Below are positions 8,041-16,557 of a stretch of DNA of 64,000 bases, piece by piece. Both the position numbers and the translations under genes were made by a program. The DNA is from CAYFZR01 sp964347835 [NCBI: uncultured archaeon] (GTDB lineage Archaea; CAYFZR01), in assembly GCA_964347835.1 (NCBI GenBank), contig CAYFZR010000050.1, forward strand, positions 1-64,000, written 5' to 3'. The first letter of the stretch is position 1. Each line of letters opens with the position of its first letter. Under the pieces are notes generated by a model that made no database searches, was not told where the DNA came from, and saw only the letters and a list, made by a program, of their open reading frames with translations.

Positions 8041-8361
8041 CTAAATAGTCTTGATGAGGAGAAATTCTAATATAAGACTGAATATCAAGACAATCCAGAA
8101 TACTGGATGAGTGAACATAAGATTTAGGCGGGTCTTCCACGGGATGTTGGTAGGAAAGAAAGAATGAGACGGGACAGGATATTTTTCAAGCTCAAGTTCA
8201 ACATTTTCTATAAGATTGGGATCGAGATCAAACTCTACCTGAGTGATGCTTTCCTTTATATTTTCTAATCTCCTTATAATTTCTTTTCTTTTACTAACGG
8301 GTATGTACCGCTGGGATTTCTTGAATTTATCTTCCAATAAAATTACTTTATCCTCAGTCAT
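8041..8361 (-). CDS. C-tail-anchored membrane protein
   Basis: A 106-residue protein. Its N-terminal 80 residues are charged and helical (KRKEIIRRLENIKESITQV, then DLDPNLIENVELELEKYPV), followed by one hydrophobic segment near the C terminus (HPVFWIVLIFSLILEFLLI) that should anchor it with the N terminus in the cytoplasm. ATG 8361 is preceded by GGTAATC. No family was recognised. Tail-anchored layout and size suggest a small membrane adaptor, but no function can be assigned. Confidence 0.55.
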   Translation of the reverse strand: MTEDKVILLEDKFKKSQRYIPVSKRKEIIRRLENIKESITQVEFDLDPNLIENVELELEKYPVPSHSFFPTNIPWKTRLNLMFTHPVFWIVLIFSLILEFLLIKTI

Positions 8362-8474
8362 GATTACCAGTTTAGCGTTTTTAAGGTATATATTTTCCTA
8401 TTACATTTTTGTTTCAGATTTATAAAAATTGAAATATTGTAGTTGAAAAACTGAAAATTTCAAAGTATACATGA

Positions 8475-8813
8475 TTATTCCTCAAATTTCTTCAAAATTT
8501 CCTCTTTCATTGAAATGTATTCCTCTTTGGTTATTTCTCCCCTTGCAAACCTTTTATTTAGTATATCAATTGCATCTTCTTTTTTTGGTTCTTCTTTAAA
8601 CGAAACTAAGAGATATATGAATATAACTACCAAAATTAGCCAGATTATCCATCCAAAACCAAATCCAAATCCATGCCCATGCATCATACCGTGCATCATT
8701 CCTCCCCAGTATCTACAACCAAAAAAGCCTGATCCTCGCTCGTATCCAAGTGTGAGCAGTAAGAGCAGGGCTAAAACTCCAAAAACCACGTAAACTACAT
8801 ATTGTTTTTTCAT
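8475..8813 (-). CDS. SHOCT-domain membrane protein (Met/His/Gly-rich)
   Basis: A 112-residue protein. One membrane helix near residues 5-25 is followed by a Met-His-Gly-rich loop (WGGMMHGMMHGHGFGFGFG) and a second helix (IIWLILVVIFIYLLV). It ends in a SHOCT motif: DILNKRFARGEITKEEYISMKEEILK. SHOCT segments are short helical tails often seen on small membrane proteins. The upstream extension of the frame is not coding, since ATG 8813 is directly preceded by GAGGAGGAAG. It is the last gene of a minus-strand cluster with another SHOCT protein and a Met/His-rich exported protein. The Met/His loop suggests binding of a soft metal such as copper. Confidence 0.75.
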   Translation of the reverse strand: MKKQYVVYVVFGVLALLLLLTLGYERGSGFFGCRYWGGMMHGMMHGHGFGFGFGWIIWLILVVIFIYLLVSFKEEPKKEDAIDILNKRFARGEITKEEYISMKEEILKKFEE

Positions 8814-8907
8814 CTTCCTCCTCCATCTTAATACCATTTTTTTTATATTAAGTTTGACTGTAATTGTTAATAAGTCTAAGAGAAGAGGAGAAGTTACTCC
8901 TCCGCAA

Positions 8908-9147
8908 TTATTCGAGTAATTCCCGCTTCCTCTCTTCAAACTCTTCTTTATTAATTTCTCCACGTGCGTATCTTTTCTTGAGAATTTCAAGTGGAGATTC
9001 TTCTATATAGAATCTATCCACTCGATATTGTTTTATAATCCATTTCACAAGTAGGGTGATCCCCACTATAACTAACCCCCAAAAGAGGATCATGGAGATC
9101 AAACCAAATCCAAACATTCCAAATCCAGAAATTCCTCCGTACATCAT
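8908..9147 (-). CDS. SHOCT-domain membrane protein
   Basis: A 79-residue protein: MMYGGISGFGMFGFG, one membrane helix (about residues 14-36), a basic linker, and a C-terminal SHOCT helix LEILKKRYARGEINKEEFEERKREL. ATG 9147 lies seven bases after GAGGTGA and is preferred to the TTG at 9153, which is too close. It closely parallels its downstream neighbour and sits 50 bases after the exported Met/His-rich gene, so the three are probably one transcript. A role at the membrane in metal handling or envelope stress is inferred from company only. Confidence 0.75.
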   Translation of the reverse strand: MMYGGISGFGMFGFGLISMILFWGLVIVGITLLVKWIIKQYRVDRFYIEESPLEILKKRYARGEINKEEFEERKRELLE

Positions 9148-9197
9148 TTTCAAGTCACCTCAAAATAAATAGGGAAGAGAAAATATCAACAATATCT

Positions 9198-9959
9198 CTA
9201 CTCCTCCAATTCATTAATAACTGGACCATGCCAGCTCTCTATCCAAAGTGCTCCAGTGTATCCGTTAACGTTTATCTGAGCCACGATCTTTCCTGTTTTA
9301 TCCTTTCCATGAAATTCATAGAATCCATAATAGACTTCTGCATTTTCTAAACTCCAGTCAAGTCTGTTTCCATTTATGAATTCTTGAACAATCTTCTTAG
9401 CTTCGACTTTGTTTATGCTCATTGGAACCGCATCTCCGGTATAAAAATGACCATACTTTGTGTTCCACATCATATTCGGGCCCATCTCTGGAGATAATCT
9501 CCCACTGTATTTGTTTACAAGGATTTCGAAGGCGTGTTTCCCTGTATCTTTCTCCTCAACTTCCGCTTCAAAGTGGGTCTGGAATTCATATACCTCGTCA
9601 ACTTCTAGATTGCCGTATTCTTCTACATAGTTCTCCGCGATCTTCTTAGCGTCTTCGATTGTTATAGGCTCTGCATCGGTATCATTACCGTACCAATCAC
9701 CCATCATAGGACAGTAGTATCCGCCAAATCCCTGATCCATCATTCCATGGCCGTATCTAAAGCCATAACCTTGGAGTTGGCTTTTATACTGGGGTTGGTC
9801 AGAACCATACCAACCATGCATCACGCCTCGGAAGGCATCCATCATACCATGCCATCCGCCCATCATACCCCCACCAAAACCCATTCCGTGGGCAAGTGCT
9901 GTTCCAACCAGTAGGGTGGAAGTCAGTATTCCGACCATCATCAAAGTTTTCGTTTCCAT
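9198..9959 (-). CDS. Exported Met/His-rich PepSY-like protein
   Basis: A 253-residue protein with a signal peptide (residues 1-23, ending TALAHG). Residues 24-90 are packed with Met, His, Gly and Trp (GMGFGGGMMGGWHGMMD, FRYGHGMMDQG), a composition typical of copper or silver chelation. Two PepSY-like repeats follow: ITIEDAKKIAENYVEEYG near 98 and INKVEAKKIVQEFINGN near 183, each followed by strands. GAGGTGATTCA precedes the ATG. It is first in a cluster with two SHOCT proteins, and a membrane-bound regulator lies just upstream. A cell-surface metal buffer is likely but not proven. Confidence 0.7.
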   Translation of the reverse strand: METKTLMMVGILTSTLLVGTALAHGMGFGGGMMGGWHGMMDAFRGVMHGWYGSDQPQYKSQLQGYGFRYGHGMMDQGFGGYYCPMMGDWYGNDTDAEPITIEDAKKIAENYVEEYGNLEVDEVYEFQTHFEAEVEEKDTGKHAFEILVNKYSGRLSPEMGPNMMWNTKYGHFYTGDAVPMSINKVEAKKIVQEFINGNRLDWSLENAEVYYGFYEFHGKDKTGKIVAQINVNGYTGALWIESWHGPVINELEE

Positions 9960-10017
9960 TGAATCACCTCAACCCTTAAAAAACCCTGAAGAGAGATGAA
10001 AATTGCAGGCAAAACCG

Positions 10018-10025
10018 TATATAAA
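10018..10025 (-). promoter_or_regulatory. TATA box of the Met/His-rich cluster
   Basis: Reads TTTATATA on the minus strand. A start of transcription near 9996 is expected, giving a leader of about 37 bases that contains GAGGTGA before the ATG at 9959. Phased repeats lie about 25 bases further upstream. Confidence 0.5.
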
Positions 10026-10049
10026 TGAAGTATAGAATAATGTTAAAAT

Positions 10050-10079
10050 CGTTTATAATCGTCCAATACCGTCCAAAAT
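10050..10079. promoter_or_regulatory. Three phased 10-base repeats, candidate operator
   Basis: Three consecutive ten-base units on the plus strand: CGTTTATAAT, CGTCCAATAC and CGTCCAAAAT. The spacing is one helical turn, so the conserved CGTYYA parts face the same side of the DNA. The array lies between the TATA box of the Met/His-rich gene and the stop of the membrane-bound regulator gene. It looks like a multimer binding site upstream of the promoter. Confidence 0.45.
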
Positions 10080-10087
10080 TAAAAATT

Positions 10088-10549
10088 TCATTCTTTTTTC
10101 AGCCAATCGCCTATATAAACCTTGTAGGTTTTTCCAATCCTCTCCCTAGAAACTATGCCTTTTTTCTCTAAGTTGATTATGATAGCACTAACTTTAGACT
10201 TAGAAAAACCGCTCCTGAATCTTAAGGAATCCTGAGTTATACCCTCTGAATCTCTTATGATTTCCAACAGACGAATTTCATCGTCGTTCAATGCTCTCTC
10301 CAGTATAGAAAGGCTTTCGTCCCTCTTGATCTCCTTTTTAATTTCCGGTTTTGCCCAAATAAAAAAAAGCAGGCCTATAATTAAACTGACTACGAAAGAG
10401 AGAGACATCTTATATTGTACAAACATCGCACTCTCTTCTAAGCCATACAATATGGAAACAATTGAGTTTAGACCGAAATAAACGATAAATATTAACAATA
10501 CAGAAGCAAGTAACCTTTCATTCTCTGTGACAGGTCTTTTGAGTTTCAT
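10088..10549 (-). CDS. Membrane-anchored MarR/HTH-type regulator
   Basis: A 153-residue protein. Two membrane helices (about residues 14-34 and 47-66) are followed by a cytoplasmic winged helix: LNDDEIRLLEIIRDSEGITQDSLRFRSGFSKSKVSAIIINLEKKGIVSRERIGKTYKVY. This layout, with two helices plus a C-terminal MarR-like domain, is common in euryarchaeal membrane-bound regulators. ATG 10549 is preferred to the upstream TTG. It sits directly upstream of, and on the same strand as, the Met/His-rich and SHOCT genes, and phased repeats separate them. It is therefore the likely regulator of that cluster. Confidence 0.75.
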   Translation of the reverse strand: MKLKRPVTENERLLASVLLIFIVYFGLNSIVSILYGLEESAMFVQYKMSLSFVVSLIIGLLFFIWAKPEIKKEIKRDESLSILERALNDDEIRLLEIIRDSEGITQDSLRFRSGFSKSKVSAIIINLEKKGIVSRERIGKTYKVYIGDWLKKE

Positions 10550-10588
10550 ATGGAGAATCTCTCTCAATCATTCAATAAAAACTTTAAA

Positions 10589-11362
10589 CTAAAGATCTAT
10601 AGGTGCGTTCCATAATTTTTTAAGAGCTTCCTTCTCCATAAAATGAAGTTCTCCCGGAATTATAATGCTATGGGGTTTCTTTCCAACATTGCATTCCTTG
10701 AGATTTGGAAAAAAATCGATGATTATCTTAGGATTCAAAGATCCTACCTCTCCCAAGACTATTCCTAATGTATCTTCTTTTATTAAACCTCCCTTTATTT
10801 CTTTTTCCATTTTTATTAACAAATCGATGCCTTCCTGAGCATGCATCATCTTGTTTTCTTTTATATCTAAGAGAACTAAAGTATGCAAACCCCTATCTTT
10901 GTTTTCTTTTATCGTATAGTAGGGACTTTTGGGGAAGTACTTTTCCTCAGGAATGACTAACGTGGTAGATCTACCAAATTTGTAGTGCTGCAATCCCACA
11001 ATGCTAGGAGCAGCAGAGTATATTGAAGGGGCATGGATGATGCGCGTTTCTATATCCATCTCCTTGGCTCTTGTGCGGAGCCAAGCGTGTGTAGTGGCGA
11101 TTAAGGGATCTCCGGGTATAAAAATAGCGATTTTATTTTTTTTCGCCTCTTTTAGGATTTTTTCTCCCTCCTCCTCCAGATCTCTTCTAGAAAGTACTAT
11201 GATCTCTCTATTTATTAAAGAAGACAAAGATTTAATATCTAAGGAAGGCAAAAAACTTGTGTATAATTCACAGTAGACCTTATCGCATCTCTTAGCATAT
11301 TCAATACCCTTTAAGGTAATATCACTCTCATCGTATAGGCCTATGCCTATTAGATACAGCAT
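10589..11362 (-). CDS. dphB: Diphthine synthase
   Basis: SAM-dependent methylase that trimethylates the amino-carboxypropyl histidine of elongation factor 2 during diphthamide synthesis. The 257-residue length matches the family. Signatures include MLYLIGIGLYDESDITLKG at the N terminus, VPGDP-equivalent IFIPGDPLIATTHAWLRTRA near 90, IHAPSIYSAAPSIVGLQHYKFGRSTTLV near 115-140, and ITIPGELHFME-like IIPGELHFMEKEAL near the end. The ATG at 11362 matches the conserved start; upstream codons in frame are overlap with trm5. It is divergent from trm5 with a 16-base gap. Confidence 0.93.
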   Translation of the reverse strand: MLYLIGIGLYDESDITLKGIEYAKRCDKVYCELYTSFLPSLDIKSLSSLINREIIVLSRRDLEEEGEKILKEAKKNKIAIFIPGDPLIATTHAWLRTRAKEMDIETRIIHAPSIYSAAPSIVGLQHYKFGRSTTLVIPEEKYFPKSPYYTIKENKDRGLHTLVLLDIKENKMMHAQEGIDLLIKMEKEIKGGLIKEDTLGIVLGEVGSLNPKIIIDFFPNLKECNVGKKPHSIIIPGELHFMEKEALKKLWNAPIDL

Positions 11363-11378
11363 GATACCACGTGATAAA

Positions 11379-12404
11379 ATGAAAGGTTTAAAGGTAGATA
11401 AAGTTAGGGCTGAATCCACTATAAAAATTTTAAGGGAAAGATTGCTTTTGGATGGCGATTATAAAATCACTTCTCAGGGAGATTATGTCTTGCTCCCGCT
11501 AAAGAATTTAGATGAGAATTTGAGTGGAATAGGTGAAATAATTGACTTGGATGAAGTAGGGGAAATAGTTGACTTTCCATTTGCTTTAACAAAAAAGAAG
11601 GCATCTTTCAAGGAAAGATTGAGAGAATTAGGAATCGAAGATTTTAGATCCTTTGACGTCGTAGGTGATATAGCAATTCTTCAGATACCAGAAGAATATC
11701 AAAATCTAAAAAAAGAAATGGCAAAGATCTTGCTTGAAACTAATAAAAATATAAGGAGTGTATTTGAAAAAAGAGGGAAGGTGGAAAACGAATATCGCTT
11801 GACGCCCTTGAGTTTCTTGGCAGGATCAAAAAATACCACTACAATACATAGAGAGCATGACTGTTCGTTTGAAATAGACGTAAAAAAGATATATTTTAGC
11901 CCCAGACTCTCTTATGAAAGACTTAGAGTTGCAAAAAAAGTTAAAGACGAATTGGTCTTAGATATGTTCGCAGGTGCGGGCCCTTTCTCAATTGTTATCG
12001 CTAGACACTCTAAAGCAAGAAAAATATATGCTGTAGACAAGAATCCAGATGCCTTTTACTATTTAAAGAGAAATATAGAATTAAATAAAGTAAAAAATGT
12101 CATTCCAATATTAGATGATGTAAAGAATATAAGAATAAAGTGTGATCGCATTATAATGAATCTACCTCACTCTTCTTATGAATTTCTACCCTACGCATTG
12201 AAGAATATAAAAAATGAAGGAATTATACATTACTACTGCATCTCTGAAGCTGAAGAATACTATAAAAAAGGCTTAGAAGAGTTTGAAAAACACTGCAAAG
12301 AATTCGAGGTATTGGAAAAGAGAATCGTCAGATCTTATGCCCCCCATAAGTATCATTGCGTGCTGGATGTCCGCGTAGAAGATATTGGAGACAATTCTAC
12401 ATGA
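11379..12404 (+). CDS. trm5: tRNA (guanine-37-N1)-methyltransferase Trm5
   Basis: Methylates G37 of tRNAs using SAM. The 341-residue protein has an N-terminal D1-like region ([18 protein letters not shown]), a D2 domain containing [14 protein letters not shown] near residue 85, and the class I methyltransferase domain with [20 protein letters not shown] near 192-210 and the catalytic-loop motif [13 protein letters not shown] near 257. The NLPH motif is a hallmark of Trm5. ATG 11379 follows CGTGATAAA and avoids overlap with the divergent dphB. The stop overlaps the next start (ATGA). Confidence 0.93.
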   Translation: MKGLKVDKVRAESTIKILRERLLLDGDYKITSQGDYVLLPLKNLDENLSGIGEIIDLDEVGEIVDFPFALTKKKASFKERLRELGIEDFRSFDVVGDIAILQIPEEYQNLKKEMAKILLETNKNIRSVFEKRGKVENEYRLTPLSFLAGSKNTTTIHREHDCSFEIDVKKIYFSPRLSYERLRVAKKVKDELVLDMFAGAGPFSIVIARHSKARKIYAVDKNPDAFYYLKRNIELNKVKNVIPILDDVKNIRIKCDRIIMNLPHSSYEFLPYALKNIKNEGIIHYYCISEAEEYYKKGLEEFEKHCKEFEVLEKRIVRSYAPHKYHCVLDVRVEDIGDNST

Positions 12405-13831
12405 ATATCAGGGATACAATAAAAAATAACAAAGTTTTAATTATTATTTTATTGATTGGAATATTTTTTAGAGTTATTGATTTAGATAGACCATTTTATG
12501 GTATCCAAATGTGGCCCGAGGCACACTATAGTATGAAGGCAGAGAATTTCTTTAAGTATGGTCTTTTTAAGCAATACGCTGATTTTGGGGTAGATTACAC
12601 AACCCCGCCCTTAGTACCTTGGTTCATTTTCTTATCTTTCAACCTATTTGGGATTCACGAGTGGACAGCAAGACTGCCAATGTTCCTTTTTGGCACAGTC
12701 TCCTTGATCGTCCTATTTTTGATCGCAAAGAAGATATACACGGAAGACGTAGCACTGTTAGCCGTATTCATCGCTGCTACTTCTCCAGGAATAGTTTACT
12801 TCTCCAGAAATATCCAACCTGAATCTCCGATGGCTTTTTTTTCTTTATCTTCTGTGTTGTTCCTAATGAACTACAAGGATAATTTTGGGCTAAAATGGTA
12901 TTTTTTGTCACTATTATCCTTTTCACTTGCTATTCTTAGCAAATATGTAGCCTTCCTTGTTCTTCCTGCTTTGCTTGCGATTTGGTTTTTTTATGGTAAA
13001 AAAGAAGAAAAAACAAGCAGAATTTTGTTGTATATAATTTTGGGGTTGGTGCCCTCCTTACTGTGGATTTTATGGAGCTTTTCGATCACGGAAGGAGGTA
13101 CCATGTGGTACTTCAAAAGAACCCATCTATTTTCAATAAAGTACATTTTGGATGCTTTTTTCTACACATTCACATATCTACTGCCCTGGCAACTTGGATT
13201 GTGGTTTCCAATAATAATTGCATCTCTCTTTAAAATTAGAAACATAAAAGAGCACGTTATTATCTTTTCTTACACCATACCGTGGTTCTTTTTGATTTTC
13301 CCTTATCCTAAGTTGTTCGTAATGATTCTAGCCGGCACTCCCTGTGGATATTATGATTACCCTGCCCTCTATGGATTATCAATTTTAGGTGCGCTAATCC
13401 TGATAAATTTTAATTATAAGAGGTATTTGGGAATTTTTTTCATAATTCTCATATTTTTCACGATTGTGCAGGGATTCGCTTACTACCTTGGATACCACAA
13501 GGTTGTTTTAAACCGCGAAGATTACAACGAATCAGAGCCTTTCTATTCTGCCAAATATGTGAAACACTTAAACGTTGAAAATAAACCGGTTCTGGTAGAT
13601 TGTCCACCAACCATGTTTTATGCCGGAGGAGATCCTTCTTACATAAAGTGTGCGCTCGATGAAGAACTGGGATCATCCGACAAAAATGTACTTATAGATG
13701 AGATCAAAAGCGGCAGATATGAGTACGTAGTCACGTACTACTACGATTACGAGATCAAAAAAGTTTTAAGAGATCATGAGTACGGACAAATTGCACCCCG
13801 AGCATGGAATCTGGAAAGATCTGAAAATTAA
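12401..13831 (+). CDS. GT-C family glycosyltransferase (PMT/ArnT-like)
   Basis: A 476-residue polytopic membrane protein with about ten or more helices. The first extracellular loop has the acidic motif of GT39/GT83 enzymes: IDLDRPFYGIQMWPEAHYSMKAENF near residues 25-50, followed by DYTTPPLVPWFIFLSFNLFG with the PP-x-P segment of PMT/ArnT enzymes. HEWTARLPMFLFGTVSLIVLF is the usual third-helix entry. Such enzymes transfer sugars from dolichyl or polyprenyl phosphate to proteins or lipids on the outside of the cell. It overlaps the trm5 stop by four bases. Substrate unknown; protein or pilin glycosylation is possible. Confidence 0.8.
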   Translation: MNIRDTIKNNKVLIIILLIGIFFRVIDLDRPFYGIQMWPEAHYSMKAENFFKYGLFKQYADFGVDYTTPPLVPWFIFLSFNLFGIHEWTARLPMFLFGTVSLIVLFLIAKKIYTEDVALLAVFIAATSPGIVYFSRNIQPESPMAFFSLSSVLFLMNYKDNFGLKWYFLSLLSFSLAILSKYVAFLVLPALLAIWFFYGKKEEKTSRILLYIILGLVPSLLWILWSFSITEGGTMWYFKRTHLFSIKYILDAFFYTFTYLLPWQLGLWFPIIIASLFKIRNIKEHVIIFSYTIPWFFLIFPYPKLFVMILAGTPCGYYDYPALYGLSILGALILINFNYKRYLGIFFIILIFFTIVQGFAYYLGYHKVVLNREDYNESEPFYSAKYVKHLNVENKPVLVDCPPTMFYAGGDPSYIKCALDEELGSSDKNVLIDEIKSGRYEYVVTYYYDYEIKKVLRDHEYGQIAPRAWNLERSEN

Positions 13832-13835
13832 TTTT

Positions 13836-15266
13836 TTAAAGAACCTTATACAGTTCAAACTTGTATCCATATCCTTCCTTCTCCGCAATTAATCTAAAGT
13901 ATTTTGTTTTATTATGTTTAACAAACGGAAATTGCTTGTAGTCGTTCGATAAAAGTAAATAGGTTATTCCGCTCTCTCTTAAAATATCTCTTCCATCTTC
14001 AACCGAGAGTTTAGGATTCATCAATCTATTATGGACTTTAATATTCTTCTGCCACTGTTTTGTGTCCGTAAGATCGCTTAAGAATGTGCTAGCATTGGTA
14101 TAATAAACGATTATATGCCCTATGGACCAATCGTTTGATAATATTGTATCGTTGGATGAAAAATTTGTGGTAGATAAGATGTCCCTTAATAAATAGGCTT
14201 CCTTGTTTAGGGGCTTAAAATGATTATAAAGTATTCCGTTTATTGCTAATGGATTTAAAAATATGACTGAAATAGAAAACAAAGCAAAAAGGCGGATTTT
14301 TACATCTCTGTGTCTGAATATATGAAACAACGCCAAAGAAATTGCAATACAAAAACTGAATATTAAATAAATGGTAATCTTCATCATGAAAAACAAAGAG
14401 AGAATTCCTATGCCGACAAAGTAGATAAATAGGTAATTTTTTTGTTGATACATTTTAAATGTACCATAAAGTAAAAAAGGAAAGCAAAAAAGTAGGTAAA
14501 ATGTGAAAAGAGTAAAAATTATGGAGTAATAGTCCTTGAAATAAAATATTGAAGCATATTCAATCGTATATCCAAAATTGGGAGACAAATATTCCATAAA
14601 CTTAAAAAAATAAAATAGATATATTGAAATTAAGGAAACTAATACGAAAAAAATTTCTTTAATTTTATTTCTAGTTATAACGCTGAATAAGAATAAAATA
14701 AACAGGAAAAAAAGTGCAAATGAATGTGTAAACAAAAAAGAGGCGGCAATTATAAAAAAAAGAAAGAGGTCAGGAAGATAAAAATTTTGTAACAATCTAA
14801 TATATGTGAAAGTTAATAGAATTAAGAGAAGAATAGTCAACCCTGTAGGACGTGCAAAAAATCCTGTTCTATAAACTGTTGCGGGATTTACTGCAAAAAG
14901 AAAGGCAGATAAAAATGCTATTTGCTGGTTAAATAATCTCTTGCATAATATATATAAGGTTAGTATACTAAGGTCCGCGCAGTAGACGGTCAAAAAACTT
15001 CCGATTTCTAAGAAGTTTAGATTTAAAAAGAATTTTGTGATGGCAATCAATATATGATAAAAAGGAGGATAATAGTAGGGTATTCCTCCCAGTTCTCTAC
15101 TATCCCAGTTAGGAAGTTTACCCTCGCTAAAAATGATCTCGCTCATTCGAGCATGATAAAAGGGATCCGAATCTAGGAAACCTAACTCAAAATTATATAT
15201 CCAGAGTCTTAATAACGTGGCTGTAAATAAAATAAAAAGGGCGGTAGCGACTACCTTTTTGTCCAT
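13836..15266 (-). CDS. STT3/GT-C-like membrane glycosyltransferase
   Basis: A 476-residue polytopic membrane protein. The first loop reads FLDSDPFYHARMSEII, close to the DxDPYYHxR metal-binding motif of STT3/AglB oligosaccharyltransferases, then PNWDSRELGGIPYYYPPFYHIL. About eleven helices follow. The soluble C-terminal part has SNDWSIGHIIVYYTN in the place where STT3 proteins carry WWDYG, but the motif is degenerate, so this may be a distant relative with another acceptor. ATG 15266 lies about 26 bases from a TTTTATATC box (15287-15294), consistent with a leaderless message. It is convergent with the preceding GT-C gene and upstream of the pilin-like gene's 3' end. Confidence 0.7.
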   Translation of the reverse strand: MDKKVVATALFILFTATLLRLWIYNFELGFLDSDPFYHARMSEIIFSEGKLPNWDSRELGGIPYYYPPFYHILIAITKFFLNLNFLEIGSFLTVYCADLSILTLYILCKRLFNQQIAFLSAFLFAVNPATVYRTGFFARPTGLTILLLILLTFTYIRLLQNFYLPDLFLFFIIAASFLFTHSFALFFLFILFLFSVITRNKIKEIFFVLVSLISIYLFYFFKFMEYLSPNFGYTIEYASIFYFKDYYSIIFTLFTFYLLFCFPFLLYGTFKMYQQKNYLFIYFVGIGILSLFFMMKITIYLIFSFCIAISLALFHIFRHRDVKIRLFALFSISVIFLNPLAINGILYNHFKPLNKEAYLLRDILSTTNFSSNDTILSNDWSIGHIIVYYTNASTFLSDLTDTKQWQKNIKVHNRLMNPKLSVEDGRDILRESGITYLLLSNDYKQFPFVKHNKTKYFRLIAEKEGYGYKFELYKVL

Positions 15267-15286
15267 GATTTTAAGTCTTTGCAAAG

Positions 15287-15294
15287 ATATAAAA
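15287..15294 (-). promoter_or_regulatory. TATA box of STT3-like gene
   Basis: TTTTATAT on the minus strand, centred about 25 bases before the ATG at 15266, so the transcript probably begins at or next to the start codon. This decides against the TTG at 15284. Confidence 0.45.
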
Positions 15295-15310
15295 TAGTTT
15301 GGATGTTGGA

Positions 15311-15508
15311 TTAACCTGTAGCTTCAGCTAGCAACGCTTCAATTGATTCATTTGTATAGTTGTATGCTCTTTGTGCTTTGTTTCTAGTTTCAATACCCTT
15401 TCCTCTCATGAATACAACGATAACCGCTACTACTGCCAGTGCTACTGCTATCATTAGTATGTATTCTAAAGCACCCTGTCCTTCCTCTTCCCGAATCATT
15501 TTTCTCAA
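15311..15508 (-). CDS. Class III signal peptide, pilin-like protein
   Basis: A 65-residue archaeal type IV pilin-like protein. The basic start MRKMIREEEGQGALEYILMIAVALAV has the prepilin pattern of class III signal peptides (Q-G-A-x-E-Y, DUF361 family): cleavage by an EppA-type prepilin peptidase would occur just before the Q, leaving a hydrophobic helix (YILMIAVALAVVAVIVVFM) as the assembly core. TTG 15508 is chosen because AAGGAGGTG lies seven bases upstream; the later ATG is too far away. It lies at the downstream end of the minus-strand secretion cluster and is probably the pilus subunit, expressed from its own promoter. Confidence 0.8.
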   Translation of the reverse strand: MRKMIREEEGQGALEYILMIAVALAVVAVIVVFMRGKGIETRNKAQRAYNYTNESIEALLAEATG

Positions 15509-15642
15509 AGCCTTGCACCTCCTTAAGTGTATTTTAATAAGGTTATAAACTCTATTAAAGATATAATTTATGTAGACAATTTTGAGGATTAAGACGACAT
15601 TTTTCTCGGCATCGCAATTTTGAGAAATATGTTGACACTTTT

Positions 15643-16554
15643 TTAAGCGCCGAAGAAAAGCCCTGTTAAATATTTAACCACCCAGAAAATACCTAATGAT
15701 CCAGGGACGATGAATGCTGCAAATTTAAGACCTCTTTGCATCTCACCGTATCTTATTACACCTATTACAAGTGAACTTATCAACGACTGGAAGGCAATAT
15801 AACCCAGTAGTATGTATGTTACCTCCCTAACCGGGAAAACCGAAGCCCCAAGGGTTCCGAAAAGAATCATGATGGTGGCGATCATACCTATAGCCAAAGG
15901 CGCAGCAAATCCTGACGCAGCCGCTATAAAAGAGACTTGCATCATTGTTGTCGCTGCTCTCTCCCTTTGTATTCTCTGTGTTTCCCTAACGTCGTTGGAA
16001 ACTGCCTCAAGGACTTCGGAAAGAGCAGCACCCATTCTCATGCCTTCTACTACCATCCTTATTGCACGATCAAAAATAACAGAGCCTACCCTCCTTCCCA
16101 ATGCCAATAAGGCGTGCTCGACCATCCTTCCTCTCCTTATCTCCATGAGGGTTTTTTCGAATTCTTCCGATATTGGTCCATACTTTGAGACAGCAACGTC
16201 TTCCATGGCACCTTCTATACCTAAACCTGCTCTTAAGGTGAGAGCCATCTGCCTCAGAACCTCTGGGAGCATATTTTCCATCTTAGTAACCCTTCTTGAT
16301 CTTAATCCATATGGTATTGCATAATAAAAGATAAAAATGATTATAAGAGGAGTTATTAACCCCAATGGGAAATATGGGGTAGGTCTTAACACTAAAAGAG
16401 CCAAAGGAGTAAGAACTACGGTAATGATAAGAATGGCCGACAAATATTCACCAGAGGAAAGGGGTATCCCTGTCATCTCTAACTTTCTATCGACGTTCTT
16501 TAGTCTAGAAGGGGGTATTGCCTTTTCAACTAATTTTGCCATTTTTCCGAGCAT
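15643..16554 (-). CDS. TadC/FlaJ-like pilus platform protein 2
   Basis: A 303-residue type II secretion F-domain membrane protein (GspF/TadC/FlaJ family), the inner platform of type IV pili and archaella. Two helices near residues 40-80 precede the cytoplasmic F domain: LPEVLRQMALTLRAGLGIEGAMEDVA near 94-118 and MEIRRGRMVEHALLALGRRVG near 135, then VEGMRMGAALSEVLEAVSND. Two or three further helices end the protein. Its ATG follows GAGGATGAAAA and overlaps the end of the HTH-tailed gene, so the cluster is tightly coupled. It pairs with the longer platform protein at 17112-18479. Confidence 0.88.
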   Translation of the reverse strand: MLGKMAKLVEKAIPPSRLKNVDRKLEMTGIPLSSGEYLSAILIITVVLTPLALLVLRPTPYFPLGLITPLIIIFIFYYAIPYGLRSRRVTKMENMLPEVLRQMALTLRAGLGIEGAMEDVAVSKYGPISEEFEKTLMEIRRGRMVEHALLALGRRVGSVIFDRAIRMVVEGMRMGAALSEVLEAVSNDVRETQRIQRERAATTMMQVSFIAAASGFAAPLAIGMIATIMILFGTLGASVFPVREVTYILLGYIAFQSLISSLVIGVIRYGEMQRGLKFAAFIVPGSLGIFWVVKYLTGLFFGA

Positions 16555-16557
16555 TTT

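Noticed and set aside
15812-16324. 170-codon plus-strand frame
   Set aside because: It is fully antisense to the second TadC-like gene, which has clear family motifs and codon structure on the minus strand.
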